DNA of 55,659 nucleotides from an uncultured Burkholderiales bacterium (GTDB lineage Bacteria > Pseudomonadota > Gammaproteobacteria > Burkholderiales > Burkholderiaceae_C): contig CAIWAO010000077.1 of NCBI GenBank assembly GCA_903910745.1, forward strand, positions 1 to 55,659, given 5' to 3'. The translations under genes were made by a program, and so were the position numbers. Positions 46,938 through 55,518 of the stretch are shown one piece after another (position 1 is the first letter of the stretch; every line of letters starts with the position of its first letter). The notes under the pieces were generated by a model. That model was not told the DNA's origin and did not search any database. It saw nothing but the letters and a program-made list of their open reading frames with translations.

Positions 46938-48182
46938 ATGAACTCTCTTGATGGTATTCGTGTTTTAGACTTATCCCGTGTATTAGCCGGCCCTTGGTGT
47001 ACACAAACCTTAGCCGATCTAGGCGCAGACGTAATCAAAGTAGAACGCCCAGAATGCGGAGATGATACCCGTGGTTGGGGTCCTCCTTTTTTAAAAGACA
47101 ATGAAAATGAGTTGACTAAAGAGGCCGCATACTATCTTGGCACAAATAGGAATAAAAGATCCATTACCTGCGATATCGCAAACCCTGAGGGTCAAGCATT
47201 ATTAAAGCAACTTGTCCTTGAGTGTGATGTTTTTATTGAAAATTTCAAAGTAGGGGATATGAAACGTTATGGACTGGATTATGAGTCATTAAAAATCATT
47301 CATCCAAAACTTGTTTATTGCAGCATCACTGGTTTTGGACAAACGGGGCCTTACAAAGACAGGGCTGGATATGATTACGCTGTTCAAGGTATTGGCGGAC
47401 TCATGAGTATTACTGGAGAACGAGACAATATTGGCGGAGGACCCCAAAAAGTCGGTGTCGCCGTTGCAGATCTCTTTACTGGCATGTATGCATCTGTTGC
47501 CATCTTGGCTGCTTTACGCCATGTGAACACAACAGGGGAGGGTCAGCATATTGATATGGCACTCCTTGATACTCAAGTAGCTATGCTTGCTAATTTAGGT
47601 GCTAATTACTTAATTGATGGTCAATTTAGTGGAAACATTCCCGGACGCATGGGAAATGCACATCAAAATATTGTTCCCTATCAAGTGTTTGAGGTTGCAA
47701 ATACCCCCTCAGGGGAGCGAGACTTCATTATATTAGCCGTAGGTAATGATCGTCAGTTTGCTAAATTCTGCGAGGTTGCAAATCGTGATTGGCACAAAGA
47801 TCCAAAATATATCTTGAACCAAGACCGTGTTAAAAATAGAGCGGCCTTGGTACCAGAGCTTGAAGCATGCCTTAAAACAAGAACCAAAAAAACTTGGCTC
47901 ACTGCCCTAGAGTCAGCAAAAGTGCCTTGTGGAGCTATTAATAATTTTGCTGAAGTTTTTTCTGATCCCCAAGTGCGCCACCGCGATATGGTCCAGTCTT
48001 GGGATCACCCGCTTAAGAAAGGAATTGAACTTGTCTCAAATCCTATAAAGTTCTCTAAAACACCAGTACAAAAAAGAAATCCACCACCAATGCTCGGTGA
48101 GCATACGCATCAGGTATTGAAAGAGTTACTCCATTTAAGCGACCAAGAAATTCAATCACTTAAAGAGTCTAAAGTTTTGTAA
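46938..48182 (+). CDS. CaiB/BaiF-family (class III) CoA-transferase
   Basis: A 414-residue CoA-transferase. Family markers are VLDLSRVLAGPWCTQTLADLGADVIKVE-type N-terminus (ADVIKVERPECGDD), RNKRSITCDIANPEG, CSITGFGQTGPY, and the catalytic aspartate at residue 178 (VAVADLFTGMYA). Substrates differ widely in the family (formyl-, carnitinyl-, citramalyl-, dicarboxylyl-CoA) and cannot be fixed here. No acyl-CoA dehydrogenase or hydratase is adjacent. It faces the cytochrome c' gene. Confidence 0.88.
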   Translation: MNSLDGIRVLDLSRVLAGPWCTQTLADLGADVIKVERPECGDDTRGWGPPFLKDNENELTKEAAYYLGTNRNKRSITCDIANPEGQALLKQLVLECDVFIENFKVGDMKRYGLDYESLKIIHPKLVYCSITGFGQTGPYKDRAGYDYAVQGIGGLMSITGERDNIGGGPQKVGVAVADLFTGMYASVAILAALRHVNTTGEGQHIDMALLDTQVAMLANLGANYLIDGQFSGNIPGRMGNAHQNIVPYQVFEVANTPSGERDFIILAVGNDRQFAKFCEVANRDWHKDPKYILNQDRVKNRAALVPELEACLKTRTKKTWLTALESAKVPCGAINNFAEVFSDPQVRHRDMVQSWDHPLKKGIELVSNPIKFSKTPVQKRNPPPMLGEHTHQVLKELLHLSDQEIQSLKESKVL

Positions 48183-48214
48183 ACCACTGCGGAGTGATTC
48201 AAAACCCCTCAGTA

Positions 48215-48673
48215 TTATTTTGACTTGAAATTGCTATGGCAGTTCTTACACGTTTCATTAGTGGCACTCACGGCAACTTTTAAATCTTCTAATTTGCCAG
48301 TTTTAGCCGCTGTTGCTAATTTAGATGCCTCAGCAATAAATTTTTCTTGGGCTTCCTTGAATTTACCGGGCTCTGACCAAATCTCAGGCTTGGCCTTCGT
48401 CTCCCCTTTATCTGTTCCTTCCCCAAAACCTGCCCATGGCAACTTGGCGAGCACCTCAACCACAGTTGCAGTGTCCATTGCACTTTTGGCATCATAAGTT
48501 GACTTACCTTGCGCCATTGCTTTAAGTTGGTTGTATTGAACATCCATAACGTAAAGCGCATTTTTTCTGTATTTGATAGCGTCCTCAGCTTTAGTAAATT
48601 GCTGCGCATTTACAGTGAATGATGCTGTTAACAGTATCAAAAATATGACATTAAAAATTTTAAAGTACCTCAT
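48215..48673 (-). CDS. cytochrome c' (class II c-type cytochrome)
   Basis: Periplasmic four-helix haem protein, often linked to nitric oxide binding. I chose ATG 48673 because AGGGGG lies five bases upstream; a GTG two codons earlier is less likely. The 152-residue precursor has a Sec signal ending near VNA, then KAEDAIKYRKNALYVMDVQYNQL-type helices, and the C-terminal haem site CKNCH. It is divergent from a b-type cytochrome, a pairing common in this order that suggests electron exchange. Confidence 0.88.
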   Translation of the reverse strand: MRYFKIFNVIFLILLTASFTVNAQQFTKAEDAIKYRKNALYVMDVQYNQLKAMAQGKSTYDAKSAMDTATVVEVLAKLPWAGFGEGTDKGETKAKPEIWSEPGKFKEAQEKFIAEASKLATAAKTGKLEDLKVAVSATNETCKNCHSNFKSK

Positions 48674-48702
48674 ACACACCCCCTATAAAATAATTACGAT
48701 TG

Positions 48703-48722
48703 AGGTGTTAAATAATACACCT
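48703..48722. promoter_or_regulatory. 20-bp palindrome in the cytochrome divergent promoter
   Basis: AGGTGT and ACACCT form a perfect inverted repeat around TAAATAAT, 30 nt upstream of the cytochrome c' start and about 70 nt before the b-type cytochrome. The AT-rich centre and ~20-bp span fit a dimeric repressor, perhaps an Rrf2/NsrR-type protein, but this is inference from shape alone. Confidence 0.4.
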
Positions 48723-48751
48723 TTAAATGTTTTTTTCATTACACCCATATT

Positions 48752-48773
48752 ACTATTCCACTATTCCACTATT
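48752..48773. repeat. 8-bp tandem repeat upstream of the b-type cytochrome
   Basis: The unit ACTATTCC occurs twice and then partially (ACTATT) in direct tandem, ending 19 nt before the cytochrome b start. Slippage here would change promoter or leader spacing in 8-nt steps. Confidence 0.7.
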
Positions 48774-48792
48774 TGCTTACTCATAGGTTGAT

Positions 48793-49476
48793 ATGACTAA
48801 TTTTACAAAAACCGTGATGGTATGGGATCTTCCCACACGCTTATTTCATTGGCTTTTGGCTCTTCTCATTGCATCTCAATACGTCACTGGTATTGTCGGA
48901 GATGAATGGCTGGAGCTTCACGCTTATCTTGGTTACTCAACTCTAAGTTTGATTATTTTCCGGTTGTTTTGGGGATTTTTTGGCAGTCGATGGTCTAGAT
49001 TTAATGAGTTTTTCTCAACTCAACCTAATATGTCAGAGCGAAATGTTTTAAGCTCCCTGGATAATCCTGATCACGTGCACATAGGTCACACAAAACTGGG
49101 CTCCCTATCTATCCTTGCTATGCTTGCATTTATTTCGTTGCAAATCATATCTGGCCTGATGAGCAATGACGATATCTCCTTTGCTGGACCCTATACCAAA
49201 CATGTAAGTAATGCCGTCGTAGATTGGATGACTTGGTACCACGGCGAGGTTGGGTTCTACCTTATTATTATCTTGATCAGTTTACATGTATGCGCAGTTT
49301 TTTACTACCAACTCAAGGGCGTTGATTTAATTTATCCAATGCTCCATGGGTTCAAAAAATTGAAGGCCCCCATCTTAGGAGGCCATTCACAAGATAACTT
49401 GAAACTTCGTCTTTTGGCACTTATCTTGTTAATTATAAGTACCTTATTGGTTGCTTTAGTTATAGGCTTTGCTTAG
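48793..49476 (+). CDS. cytochrome b561-type membrane haem protein
   Basis: A 227-residue inner-membrane diheme b-type cytochrome (hydrogenase/b561 superfamily) with four main helices and a short fifth at the C-terminus. Likely haem-ligand histidines lie in TRLFHWLLALL, LHAYLGYS, and LISLHVCAVFYY. It probably passes electrons between the quinone pool and a periplasmic cytochrome such as the cytochrome c' divergent from it. The gene has its own upstream region with an 8-bp repeat and a palindrome. Confidence 0.86.
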   Translation: MTNFTKTVMVWDLPTRLFHWLLALLIASQYVTGIVGDEWLELHAYLGYSTLSLIIFRLFWGFFGSRWSRFNEFFSTQPNMSERNVLSSLDNPDHVHIGHTKLGSLSILAMLAFISLQIISGLMSNDDISFAGPYTKHVSNAVVDWMTWYHGEVGFYLIIILISLHVCAVFYYQLKGVDLIYPMLHGFKKLKAPILGGHSQDNLKLRLLALILLIISTLLVALVIGFA

Positions 49477-49493
49477 TAACAGCCTATTGATAC

Positions 49494-50000
49494 TCAATGT
49501 TTAATTTGTGACAACATTGTTGAAGCGTCACTTACTTCGAATTTTCCAAGTTCTTCAACATTTAAAGTTACTACCTTACCGTCTTTCACGAGCATTGAAT
49601 ATCTATTGCTTCTCAGTCCCATCCCGCGTGCTGTCAAATCAAACGTTAAGCCCGTTGCTTTAGTGAAGTCGGCGCTCCCGTCCGCGAGGAGCCTAACCTT
49701 ACCAACACTCTTTTGCTCTCTAGCCCAAGCGCCCATAACAAAAGCGTCGTTAACGCTGACACACCAAATTTCATCAACGCCAGCAGATTTAAATTCAGCG
49801 AATTTTTCAACATAGCCAGGCACATGTTTAGCTGAACATGTTGGTGTGAACGCACCAGGTAATGCAAAAATGACGATAGTTTTACCAGCGACTGTTTTGG
49901 CAACATCCACCGCATTAGGCCCAATACTGCAGCCACCTTCTTCTACATCAGAATACTCCATCAATGTTGTGTGTGGAATAGTATCTCCAACTTTAATCAT
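49494..50000 (-). CDS. peroxiredoxin, Prx5 type
   Basis: A 168-residue thiol peroxidase that reduces H2O2 and organic peroxides, probably with glutathione or glutaredoxin. The peroxidatic cysteine is Cys55 in GAFTPTCSAKHVPGY, the Prx5/AhpE-like signature; other markers are VNDAFVMGAW and LADGSADFTKATGLTFDL. A good ribosome site (AAGGAG) precedes the ATG. It lies between the b-type cytochrome and the ribosomal operon on the ribosomal strand, separated by a hairpin. Confidence 0.93.
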   Translation of the reverse strand: MIKVGDTIPHTTLMEYSDVEEGGCSIGPNAVDVAKTVAGKTIVIFALPGAFTPTCSAKHVPGYVEKFAEFKSAGVDEIWCVSVNDAFVMGAWAREQKSVGKVRLLADGSADFTKATGLTFDLTARGMGLRSNRYSMLVKDGKVVTLNVEELGKFEVSDASTMLSQIKH

Positions 50001-50061
50001 CGCTTTCTCCTTGTATTTTAAAATTTAAATTTAAACTCATTAGTTTGCATGCCAAATTGAT

Positions 50062-50095
50062 AACGGCCCATAACGCATGTGCATTATGAGCCGTT
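50062..50095. terminator. hairpin after the ribosomal operon
   Basis: AACGGC and GCCGTT pair, and with one mismatch the stem continues (CATAA/TTATG). The T run follows the right arm on the plus strand, while on the minus strand, where rpsQ ends 34 nt before it, the tail is only TTATCAATTT. It probably closes the ribosomal transcript, though weakly by sequence. Confidence 0.55.
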
Positions 50096-50128
50096 TTTCG
50101 TATTTACGCCAATCGAGACGCAAAGGTC

Positions 50129-50398
50129 TTAAACCAATACTGCTTTTTCAACTAAACGAGTAGCTACCCAGTTTTTGGTTTTAGAAATTGGACGACTTTC
50201 TGTGATTTCAATCACGTCACCCATATGAAACTCACTCTTCTCATCATGAGCATGGTATTTGCTGGATTTCGCAACAATCTTTCCATAAAGCGCGTGTTTA
50301 ACACGACGCTCAACAAGAACAGTTACGGTTTTTTCACGCTTATCGCTTACTACCTTGCCAATCAAGGTGCGATTGAGGGATTTTTTGGCTTCCGTCAT
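50129..50398 (-). CDS. rpsQ: 30S ribosomal protein S17
   Basis: Primary 16S rRNA-binding protein of the small subunit. The 89-residue protein shows [20 protein letters not shown] and [22 protein letters not shown] 50398 has AAGGAG five bases upstream; the GTG at 50404 overlapping the rpmC stop lies on the ribosome site itself and is rejected. It ends this gene run, whereas in many bacteria rplN (spc operon) follows. Confidence 0.96.
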   Translation of the reverse strand: MTEAKKSLNRTLIGKVVSDKREKTVTVLVERRVKHALYGKIVAKSSKYHAHDEKSEFHMGDVIEITESRPISKTKNWVATRLVEKAVLV

Positions 50399-50400
50399 GG

Positions 50401-50601
50401 TCACTCCTTAGTTGTTGCAAGCTTTTCAGCGAGAATAGTTTTAGCACGTGCAATGCTCCGACGAGTCACACGAAGCTGTGAAGTGTTATTGAGTTGCTGA
50501 GTTGCCTTTTGCATGCGCAAATTGAAATGCGCCTTTTGAAGGGATTTCACTTCCTCAGTTAACGCTGTGTTGTCTTTGGCTCTTAATTCAGTTGATTTCA
50601 T
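50401..50601 (-). CDS. rpmC: 50S ribosomal protein L29
   Basis: Small helical protein near the peptide exit tunnel. The 66-residue sequence [18 protein letters not shown] and later [16 protein letters not shown] fit the family. It starts 17 nt after rplP and is followed immediately by rpsQ. Confidence 0.95.
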   Translation of the reverse strand: MKSTELRAKDNTALTEEVKSLQKAHFNLRMQKATQQLNNTSQLRVTRRSIARAKTILAEKLATTKE

Positions 50602-50618
50602 TTTTAATTTCTCCCGAA

Positions 50619-51035
50619 TTATTGACCAAGCATACGAGTCACAAATGTGGTACGCAGTGGTAATTTTGCCGCAGCTAAGCGGAAAGCTTGGCGCGCCAAC
50701 TCTTCTGGAACACCCACGACTTCATAGAGGACCTTACCTGGCTGGATCTCAGCTACGTAGTACTCTGGATTTCCTTTACCGTTACCCATACGGACTTCAG
50801 CAGGCTTTTGCGAGATTGGTTTATCTGGGAATATACGAATCCAAATACGACCACCACGTTTGATGTGTCTTGAAATTGCACGACGTGCAGATTCAATTTG
50901 ACGGGCCGTTAAACGTCCGCGATCTGTTGATTTGAGTCCGAAGTCCCCAAAGGCAACAGAATTGCCGCGAGTTGCAACACCAGTGTTGCGACCCTTTTGT
51001 TCTTTTCTATATTTACGCCTTGCCGGTTGCAGCAT
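50619..51035 (-). CDS. rplP: 50S ribosomal protein L16
   Basis: Large-subunit protein near the A site. The 138-residue protein has [30 protein letters not shown] segment ([15 protein letters not shown]), [20 protein letters not shown] and [19 protein letters not shown]. It starts 2 nt after the rpsC stop. Confidence 0.97.
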   Translation of the reverse strand: MLQPARRKYRKEQKGRNTGVATRGNSVAFGDFGLKSTDRGRLTARQIESARRAISRHIKRGGRIWIRIFPDKPISQKPAEVRMGNGKGNPEYYVAEIQPGKVLYEVVGVPEELARQAFRLAAAKLPLRTTFVTRMLGQ

Positions 51036-51037
51036 GG

Positions 51038-51928
51038 TTATTCTCCTTGGCCGTCCGCAGCCGTGCCAGTGGAAGCGGGCGCGCTAACTTTTCTTACGCG
51101 CTTGACGGTGGTTTTAGGGGCATCTGTAGCTTCGAGTGGTTTATCACTACCATCTTCAGGTGCGGCATTTGTTCCTGCAGGTCGACGTCCGCCGGTTCGG
51201 GCAGGGCGGTCACTTGCGGGACGATTATCAGGACGGCGATTACCGCGAGGACGACGCTCTTCGTCAGCCCGTGGCTCAGCAACAACTGGTGCATCATTGC
51301 GACCCAAAGTGTCACCTTTGTAAACCCACACTTTGACGCCAATAACGCCGTAGGTGGTTTTAGCTTCAGAGAAACCGTAGTCGATATCTGCCCTGAGTGT
51401 GTGAAGAGGTACCCGACCTTCACGATACCATTCAGTTCTAGCAATCTCAATACCGTTCAATCTGCCTGATGACATGATCTTGATACCTTGTGCACCCAAG
51501 CGCATTGCATTTTGCATTGCTCGCTTCATTGCACGGCGGAACATGATACGCTTTTCTAACTGTTGAGTAATACTATCAGCAATCAACTGAGCATCAATCT
51601 CTGGCTTGCGAACTTCTTCGATGTTCACGGCAACTGGTACACCTAAACGAAGTGCGAGTTCCTTCTTAAGCAACTCGATATCTTCGCCTTTTTTACCGAT
51701 CACCACGCCTGGACGAGCAGAGAATATAGTTATACGGGCATTTTTTGCAGGACGCTCAATCAGAATTCTTGATACAGCAGCATTTTTAAGTTTTGCTTTC
51801 AAATACTCACGTACCTTGATATCCTCTTGAAGCATTCCAGCGAAATCGCTGTTATTTGCATACCAACGGCTAGACCAGTTACGACTAACTGAAAGTCTAA
51901 AACCGGTTGGGTGGATTTTTTGTCCCAT
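51038..51928 (-). CDS. rpsC: 30S ribosomal protein S3, with long C-terminal tail
   Basis: mRNA-entry-channel protein with KH domain. ATG 51928 gives 296 residues beginning [14 protein letters not shown]; a TTG eight codons earlier is rejected. The core has [19 protein letters not shown] and [21 protein letters not shown] segments. After [12 protein letters not shown] (about residue 212) follows a disordered tail of roughly 80 residues rich in Arg, Pro, Asp, Ala and Gly. E. coli S3 ends at 233 residues, so this tail is unusual in length. Confidence 0.96.
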   Translation of the reverse strand: MGQKIHPTGFRLSVSRNWSSRWYANNSDFAGMLQEDIKVREYLKAKLKNAAVSRILIERPAKNARITIFSARPGVVIGKKGEDIELLKKELALRLGVPVAVNIEEVRKPEIDAQLIADSITQQLEKRIMFRRAMKRAMQNAMRLGAQGIKIMSSGRLNGIEIARTEWYREGRVPLHTLRADIDYGFSEAKTTYGVIGVKVWVYKGDTLGRNDAPVVAEPRADEERRPRGNRRPDNRPASDRPARTGGRRPAGTNAAPEDGSDKPLEATDAPKTTVKRVRKVSAPASTGTAADGQGE

Positions 51929-51941
51929 TATTGTGTACCTT

Positions 51942-52271
51942 TCAGTTGCCAACCGTCACGTACACATGGCACGTGGGCTTAACGATTTGATTGCCACGAC
52001 CTTTGGCACGCGCTGTAAAGCGCTTGAGCGAAGGACCTTGCTCAACGTAAATGGTTTTAACCATCAATTCATCGATGTCAGCGCCATCGTTGTGTTCTGC
52101 ATTAGCAATCGCCGACTCGAGCACTTTTTTAACAATGCCCGCCGCCTTCTTTTGCGTAAAGTTCAATATATTTAATGCCTGATCTACTTTTTTGCCTCTG
52201 ATCAGATCTGCCACTAACCGGCCTTTGTCAACCGATAAACGGACACCTTTGAGGACTGCGCGTGTTTGCAT
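51942..52271 (-). CDS. rplV: 50S ribosomal protein L22
   Basis: Lines the exit tunnel. ATG 52271 gives 109 residues beginning [19 protein letters not shown], with [17 protein letters not shown] and [19 protein letters not shown]; the GTG two codons earlier is rejected because GGAG sits right on it. It lies 9 nt after rpsS. Confidence 0.97.
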   Translation of the reverse strand: MQTRAVLKGVRLSVDKGRLVADLIRGKKVDQALNILNFTQKKAAGIVKKVLESAIANAEHNDGADIDELMVKTIYVEQGPSLKRFTARAKGRGNQIVKPTCHVYVTVGN

Positions 52272-52280
52272 AACCACTCC

Positions 52281-52559
52281 TTACTTTTTCTGGACTTTCT
52301 TGTCCGCAGGGTGACCTTTGAAAGTGCGTGTCAAGGCGAATTCGCCAAGTTTATGCCCTACCATTTGGTCGGTTATATAAACAGGTACGTGTTGCTTTCC
52401 GTTGTGGACCGCAATCGTTAACCCTATAAACTCAGGCAGGATCATCGAACGACGTGACCATGTCTTGATTGGTTTTTTATCCTTGATGGCAATGGCTTTA
52501 TCTACCTTGCTCATCAAATGATGATCCACGAATGGACCTTTTTTAAGCGAACGTGTCAT
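52281..52559 (-). CDS. rpsS: 30S ribosomal protein S19
   Basis: Head protein of the small subunit. The 92-residue sequence [36 protein letters not shown] and [15 protein letters not shown] is canonical. It lies 11 nt after rplB in the S10-operon order. Confidence 0.97.
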   Translation of the reverse strand: MTRSLKKGPFVDHHLMSKVDKAIAIKDKKPIKTWSRRSMILPEFIGLTIAVHNGKQHVPVYITDQMVGHKLGEFALTRTFKGHPADKKVQKK

Positions 52560-52570
52560 TTGCTATTCCC

Positions 52571-53395
52571 TTATTTCTTACGACGCGAAACAATCATGAC
52601 TTGCGTCCGCTTGTTGTTACGAGTTCTGTAACCCTTAGTTAGGTTACCCCATGGATCGACTGGAGCACGACCTTCACCTGTCTTACCCTCACCACCACCG
52701 TGTGGATGGTCTACTGGGTTCATGGCAACTCCGCGAACTGTAGGACGAATACCCATCCAACGTTTGACACCAGCTTTACCCAACTGACGTAGACTGTGCT
52801 CTTCATTTGCAACCTCGCCAATTGTGGCGCGGCATTCAATGTGGATTTTTCTGACTTCGCCTGAGCGCATACGGACCTGTGCGTATGTTCCCTCACGAGC
52901 AAGCAATGTTGCTGATGTACCAGCTGATCTTGCGATTTGAGCACCCTTACCCGGCTTAATCTCTATGCAATGAATAGTAGATCCAACTGGTATATTGCGA
53001 ATAGGTAATGTGTTTCCCGCACGAATCGGCGCCTCAGATCCGCTAAGAATCGTTGCACCAACTTCCAAACCTCTAGGAGCAATGATGTAGCGACGCTCAC
53101 CATCTGCATAACATACCAAAGCGATATGCGCTGTTCGATTAGGATCGTATTCGACACGCTCGACCTTTGCAGGAATTCCGTCCTTTGAACGAACAAAATC
53201 TACAACGCGGTAATGATGCTTATGGCCACCACCTTTATGTCGTGTTGTAATGTGCCCATTGTTATTGCGTCCAGCTTTTTGAAACTGAGGCTCTAATAAC
53301 GGTGCAAATCCAGGACCTTTGTACAAATGGTCCCTAGTTACTTTCACCACAGCTCGCTGGCCGGGTGAAGTTGGTTTCATCTTAATTACAGCCAT
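52571..53395 (-). CDS. rplB: 50S ribosomal protein L2
   Basis: Core large-subunit protein near the peptidyl transferase centre. The 274-residue protein has [33 protein letters not shown], the conserved [19 protein letters not shown] and a basic tail ending VSRRKK. It follows rplW by 2 nt. Confidence 0.97.
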   Translation of the reverse strand: MAVIKMKPTSPGQRAVVKVTRDHLYKGPGFAPLLEPQFQKAGRNNNGHITTRHKGGGHKHHYRVVDFVRSKDGIPAKVERVEYDPNRTAHIALVCYADGERRYIIAPRGLEVGATILSGSEAPIRAGNTLPIRNIPVGSTIHCIEIKPGKGAQIARSAGTSATLLAREGTYAQVRMRSGEVRKIHIECRATIGEVANEEHSLRQLGKAGVKRWMGIRPTVRGVAMNPVDHPHGGGEGKTGEGRAPVDPWGNLTKGYRTRNNKRTQVMIVSRRKK

Positions 53396-53397
53396 GA

Positions 53398-53730
53398 TTA
53401 AGCAGACTCCCCAGAAAGGTTAAGCTCTTGACCTGGCTTGAGCGTGACATAAGCCTTACGGATATTGTCACGACGCCCCATTGAACGGCCAAAACGCTTT
53501 GATTTACCTTTGATAGAAACAACAGATACGCCCTTAACTTCAACTTTGAACATAAGCTCAACAGCTGCTTTGATTTCAGGCTTTGTTGCGTCTTGCAAAA
53601 CTTTGAAAGTAACTGTATTGTTTTTCTCAGCAACCATAGTTGCCTTTTCAGAAACTATGGGTGCGACTAAAACTTGCATTAAACGACCTTCGTCGTATAC
53701 AGTTCCGTGTGTGTTATGACCATGACTCAT
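53398..53730 (-). CDS. rplW: 50S ribosomal protein L23
   Basis: Exit-tunnel protein that docks SRP and trigger factor. The 110-residue protein has [20 protein letters not shown] and [20 protein letters not shown]. The first 17 residues, including a His-rich SHGHNTHG, are longer than the usual start. Its ATG overlaps the rplD stop as ATGA. Confidence 0.96.
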   Translation of the reverse strand: MSHGHNTHGTVYDEGRLMQVLVAPIVSEKATMVAEKNNTVTFKVLQDATKPEIKAAVELMFKVEVKGVSVVSIKGKSKRFGRSMGRRDNIRKAYVTLKPGQELNLSGESA

Positions 53731-54347
53731 GCGAACATCTCCTTGAGCTTGTCCATAGCGCCTTTGGTCACTAAAACTTTCTTATAGTGAACCAATGACA
53801 ATGGGTCAGCGTAACGCGCTTCAACCACTAAAACATTCGCAAGATTCCTTGATGCAAGATACAAATTGTCATCAACTTCATCCGATATCACCATTACCGA
53901 TTCAAGATTCATAGCTTTAAACTTTGCAGCCAAAAGCTTTGTCTTAGGTGAATCTACTTTTAATGCGTCTACCACAGCAAGCCTTCCCTCTCTAGCCAAT
54001 TGAGAGAAAATTGAAGCCATGCCTGCGCGGTACATCTTTTTATTAATTTTCTGCGTGAAGTTTTCTTCAGGCATATTGGGAAATATACGACCTCCCCCTC
54101 TCCACAATGGAGAAGATGTCATACCAGCACGAGCACGTCCCGTACCCTTTTGGCGGAATGGCTTTTTAGTAGAGTGTTTAACTTGTTGACGGTCTTTTTG
54201 GGCTCTAGTGCCTTGACGCGCATTAGCCTGGAATGCAACCACGATTTGGTGTACCAAATCTTCGTTGTAATCGCGACCAAAAACAGTCTCAGGTGCGTCA
54301 TACTTTGATGATGCTTGACCTTGTTCGTTTAGGAGTTCTAATTGCAT
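53727..54347 (-). CDS. rplD: 50S ribosomal protein L4
   Basis: Large-subunit assembly protein and, in gammaproteobacteria, autoregulator of the S10 operon. The 206-residue protein has [54 protein letters not shown] and a Rossmann-like C-terminal part. Its start overlaps the rplC stop by one base (TAATG). Whether it regulates this operon is not known. Confidence 0.97.
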   Translation of the reverse strand: MQLELLNEQGQASSKYDAPETVFGRDYNEDLVHQIVVAFQANARQGTRAQKDRQQVKHSTKKPFRQKGTGRARAGMTSSPLWRGGGRIFPNMPEENFTQKINKKMYRAGMASIFSQLAREGRLAVVDALKVDSPKTKLLAAKFKAMNLESVMVISDEVDDNLYLASRNLANVLVVEARYADPLSLVHYKKVLVTKGAMDKLKEMFA

Positions 54348-55030
54348 TAGTTTGCCCCCTTAGCTACTGATTTTGGGCCGGCTTTGATTGCATGACGAAT
54401 GGTCACGTATCCACCGGAAGCTCCCGGCACAGCACCTCTAATCATTAACAACTGACGCGCTTCGTCAATACGAATCACATCCAAGTTTTGAGTAGTCACC
54501 GTGACGTCGCCCAAATGCCCAGACATTTTTTTGCCCGGAAAAACGCGACCGGGATCTTGGGCCATTGATATGGACCCAGGAACATTGTGAGACCTACTGT
54601 TACCGTGAGAAGCACGCTGTGAACTAAAGTTGTGACGCTTAATAGTTCCAGTGAATCCCTTACCAATAGAGGTACCCTGTACGTCTACTTTTTGACCCAC
54701 TTCAAATATAGCAGTAACAGGCACAGCTACGCCAGCCTGATACTTTTCTGCAGTGTCAGTTGTAACTCTAAATTCTTGGGTAATCTGTCCAGCCTCAACA
54801 CCCGCTTTAGCAAGGTGTCCAGCTTGGGCCTTAGTTACGCGCGATGCGCGACGTTGACCAAACGTAACCTGCAAGGCTACGTAACCATCATTCTCTTGGG
54901 TTTTTACCTGGGTAACGCGGTTATTAGATACATCCACTACAGTGACAGGAACTGTGTCCCCCTCATCTGTAAACAGGCGCATCATGCCAACCTTGCGGCC
55001 CAGCAACCCCAAACGGTTGCTTTGACTCAT
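54347..55030 (-). CDS. rplC: 50S ribosomal protein L3
   Basis: Early-assembly large-subunit protein. The 227-residue sequence shows [19 protein letters not shown], the [13 protein letters not shown] loop, [16 protein letters not shown] and [19 protein letters not shown]. It has a GGAG ribosome site before the ATG. It appears to be the first gene of the transcript that runs to rpsQ, because a terminator and a new promoter separate it from rpsJ. Confidence 0.97.
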   Translation of the reverse strand: MSQSNRLGLLGRKVGMMRLFTDEGDTVPVTVVDVSNNRVTQVKTQENDGYVALQVTFGQRRASRVTKAQAGHLAKAGVEAGQITQEFRVTTDTAEKYQAGVAVPVTAIFEVGQKVDVQGTSIGKGFTGTIKRHNFSSQRASHGNSRSHNVPGSISMAQDPGRVFPGKKMSGHLGDVTVTTQNLDVIRIDEARQLLMIRGAVPGASGGYVTIRHAIKAGPKSVAKGAN

Positions 55031-55106
55031 TTTTTTCTCCAGTTCCTTGCACCACGCTCACTACAATTGGCAAACGTGTTTTTTATGTGAAAGGCGGTTA
55101 ATCGAT

Positions 55107-55126
55107 CTCTACAATTTTTTGTAGAG
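55107..55126 (-). promoter_or_regulatory. hairpin at the 5' end of the rplC leader
   Basis: CTCTACAA and TTGTAGAG pair perfectly over 8 bp around a 4-nt loop. From the predicted promoter the transcript would begin within a base or two of this stem, so it would form at the very 5' end of the mRNA. It has no T run and is not a terminator. Confidence 0.45.
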
Positions 55127-55132
55127 CCTTAT

Positions 55133-55161
55133 ATTCTAGCACAAAAAAATAAGGAGTGCAA
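55133..55161 (-). promoter_or_regulatory. sigma-70 promoter of the rplC operon
   Basis: On the minus strand TTGCAC (55156-55161), a 17-nt spacer and TAGAAT (55133-55138, five of six consensus matches) form a good promoter about 100 nt upstream of rplC. The -35 box lies inside the left arm of the rpsJ terminator, so termination and initiation share DNA. Confidence 0.6.
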
Positions 55162-55174
55162 TTTTGCACTCCTT
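55151..55174 (-). terminator. terminator of tuf-rpsJ
   Basis: AAGGAGTGCAA and TTGCACTCCTT are exact inverted repeats; on the minus strand they are followed by ATTTTTTTG. The hairpin starts 19 nt after the rpsJ stop. It is a textbook intrinsic terminator between two genes that are normally cotranscribed. Confidence 0.9.
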
Positions 55175-55192
55175 ACCTTACCTATAGTTGCC

Positions 55193-55507
55193 TTATTGCA
55201 ACTTAATTTCTACATCCACACCCGCTGGCAAATCAAGTTTCATCAATGCATCAACAGTTTTATCTGTAGGATCGACGATATCCATCAATCTTTGGTGCGT
55301 ACGAATCTCAAATTGGTCACGGCTAGATTTGTTAACGTGTGGTGAGCGCAAAATATCAAAACGCTTCATGCGTGTTGGCAATGGCACTGGCCCTTTAACA
55401 ATCGCGCCTGTCCTTTTAGCAGTATCTACAATCTCAGCTGCTGATTGGTCAATCAGTTTGTAATCAAATGCTTTTAGTCTAATACGGATTTTTTGTTTTG
55501 TTGACAT
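55193..55507 (-). CDS. rpsJ: 30S ribosomal protein S10 (NusE)
   Basis: Small-subunit protein and, as NusE, part of the antitermination complex. The 104-residue protein has [38 protein letters not shown] and DVEIKLQ at the end. It follows tuf by 11 nt and is closed by a strong terminator, so it seems to form a unit with tuf rather than with rplC. Confidence 0.97.
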   Translation of the reverse strand: MSTKQKIRIRLKAFDYKLIDQSAAEIVDTAKRTGAIVKGPVPLPTRMKRFDILRSPHVNKSSRDQFEIRTHQRLMDIVDPTDKTVDALMKLDLPAGVDVEIKLQ

Positions 55508-55518
55508 GGTTGTAATCC

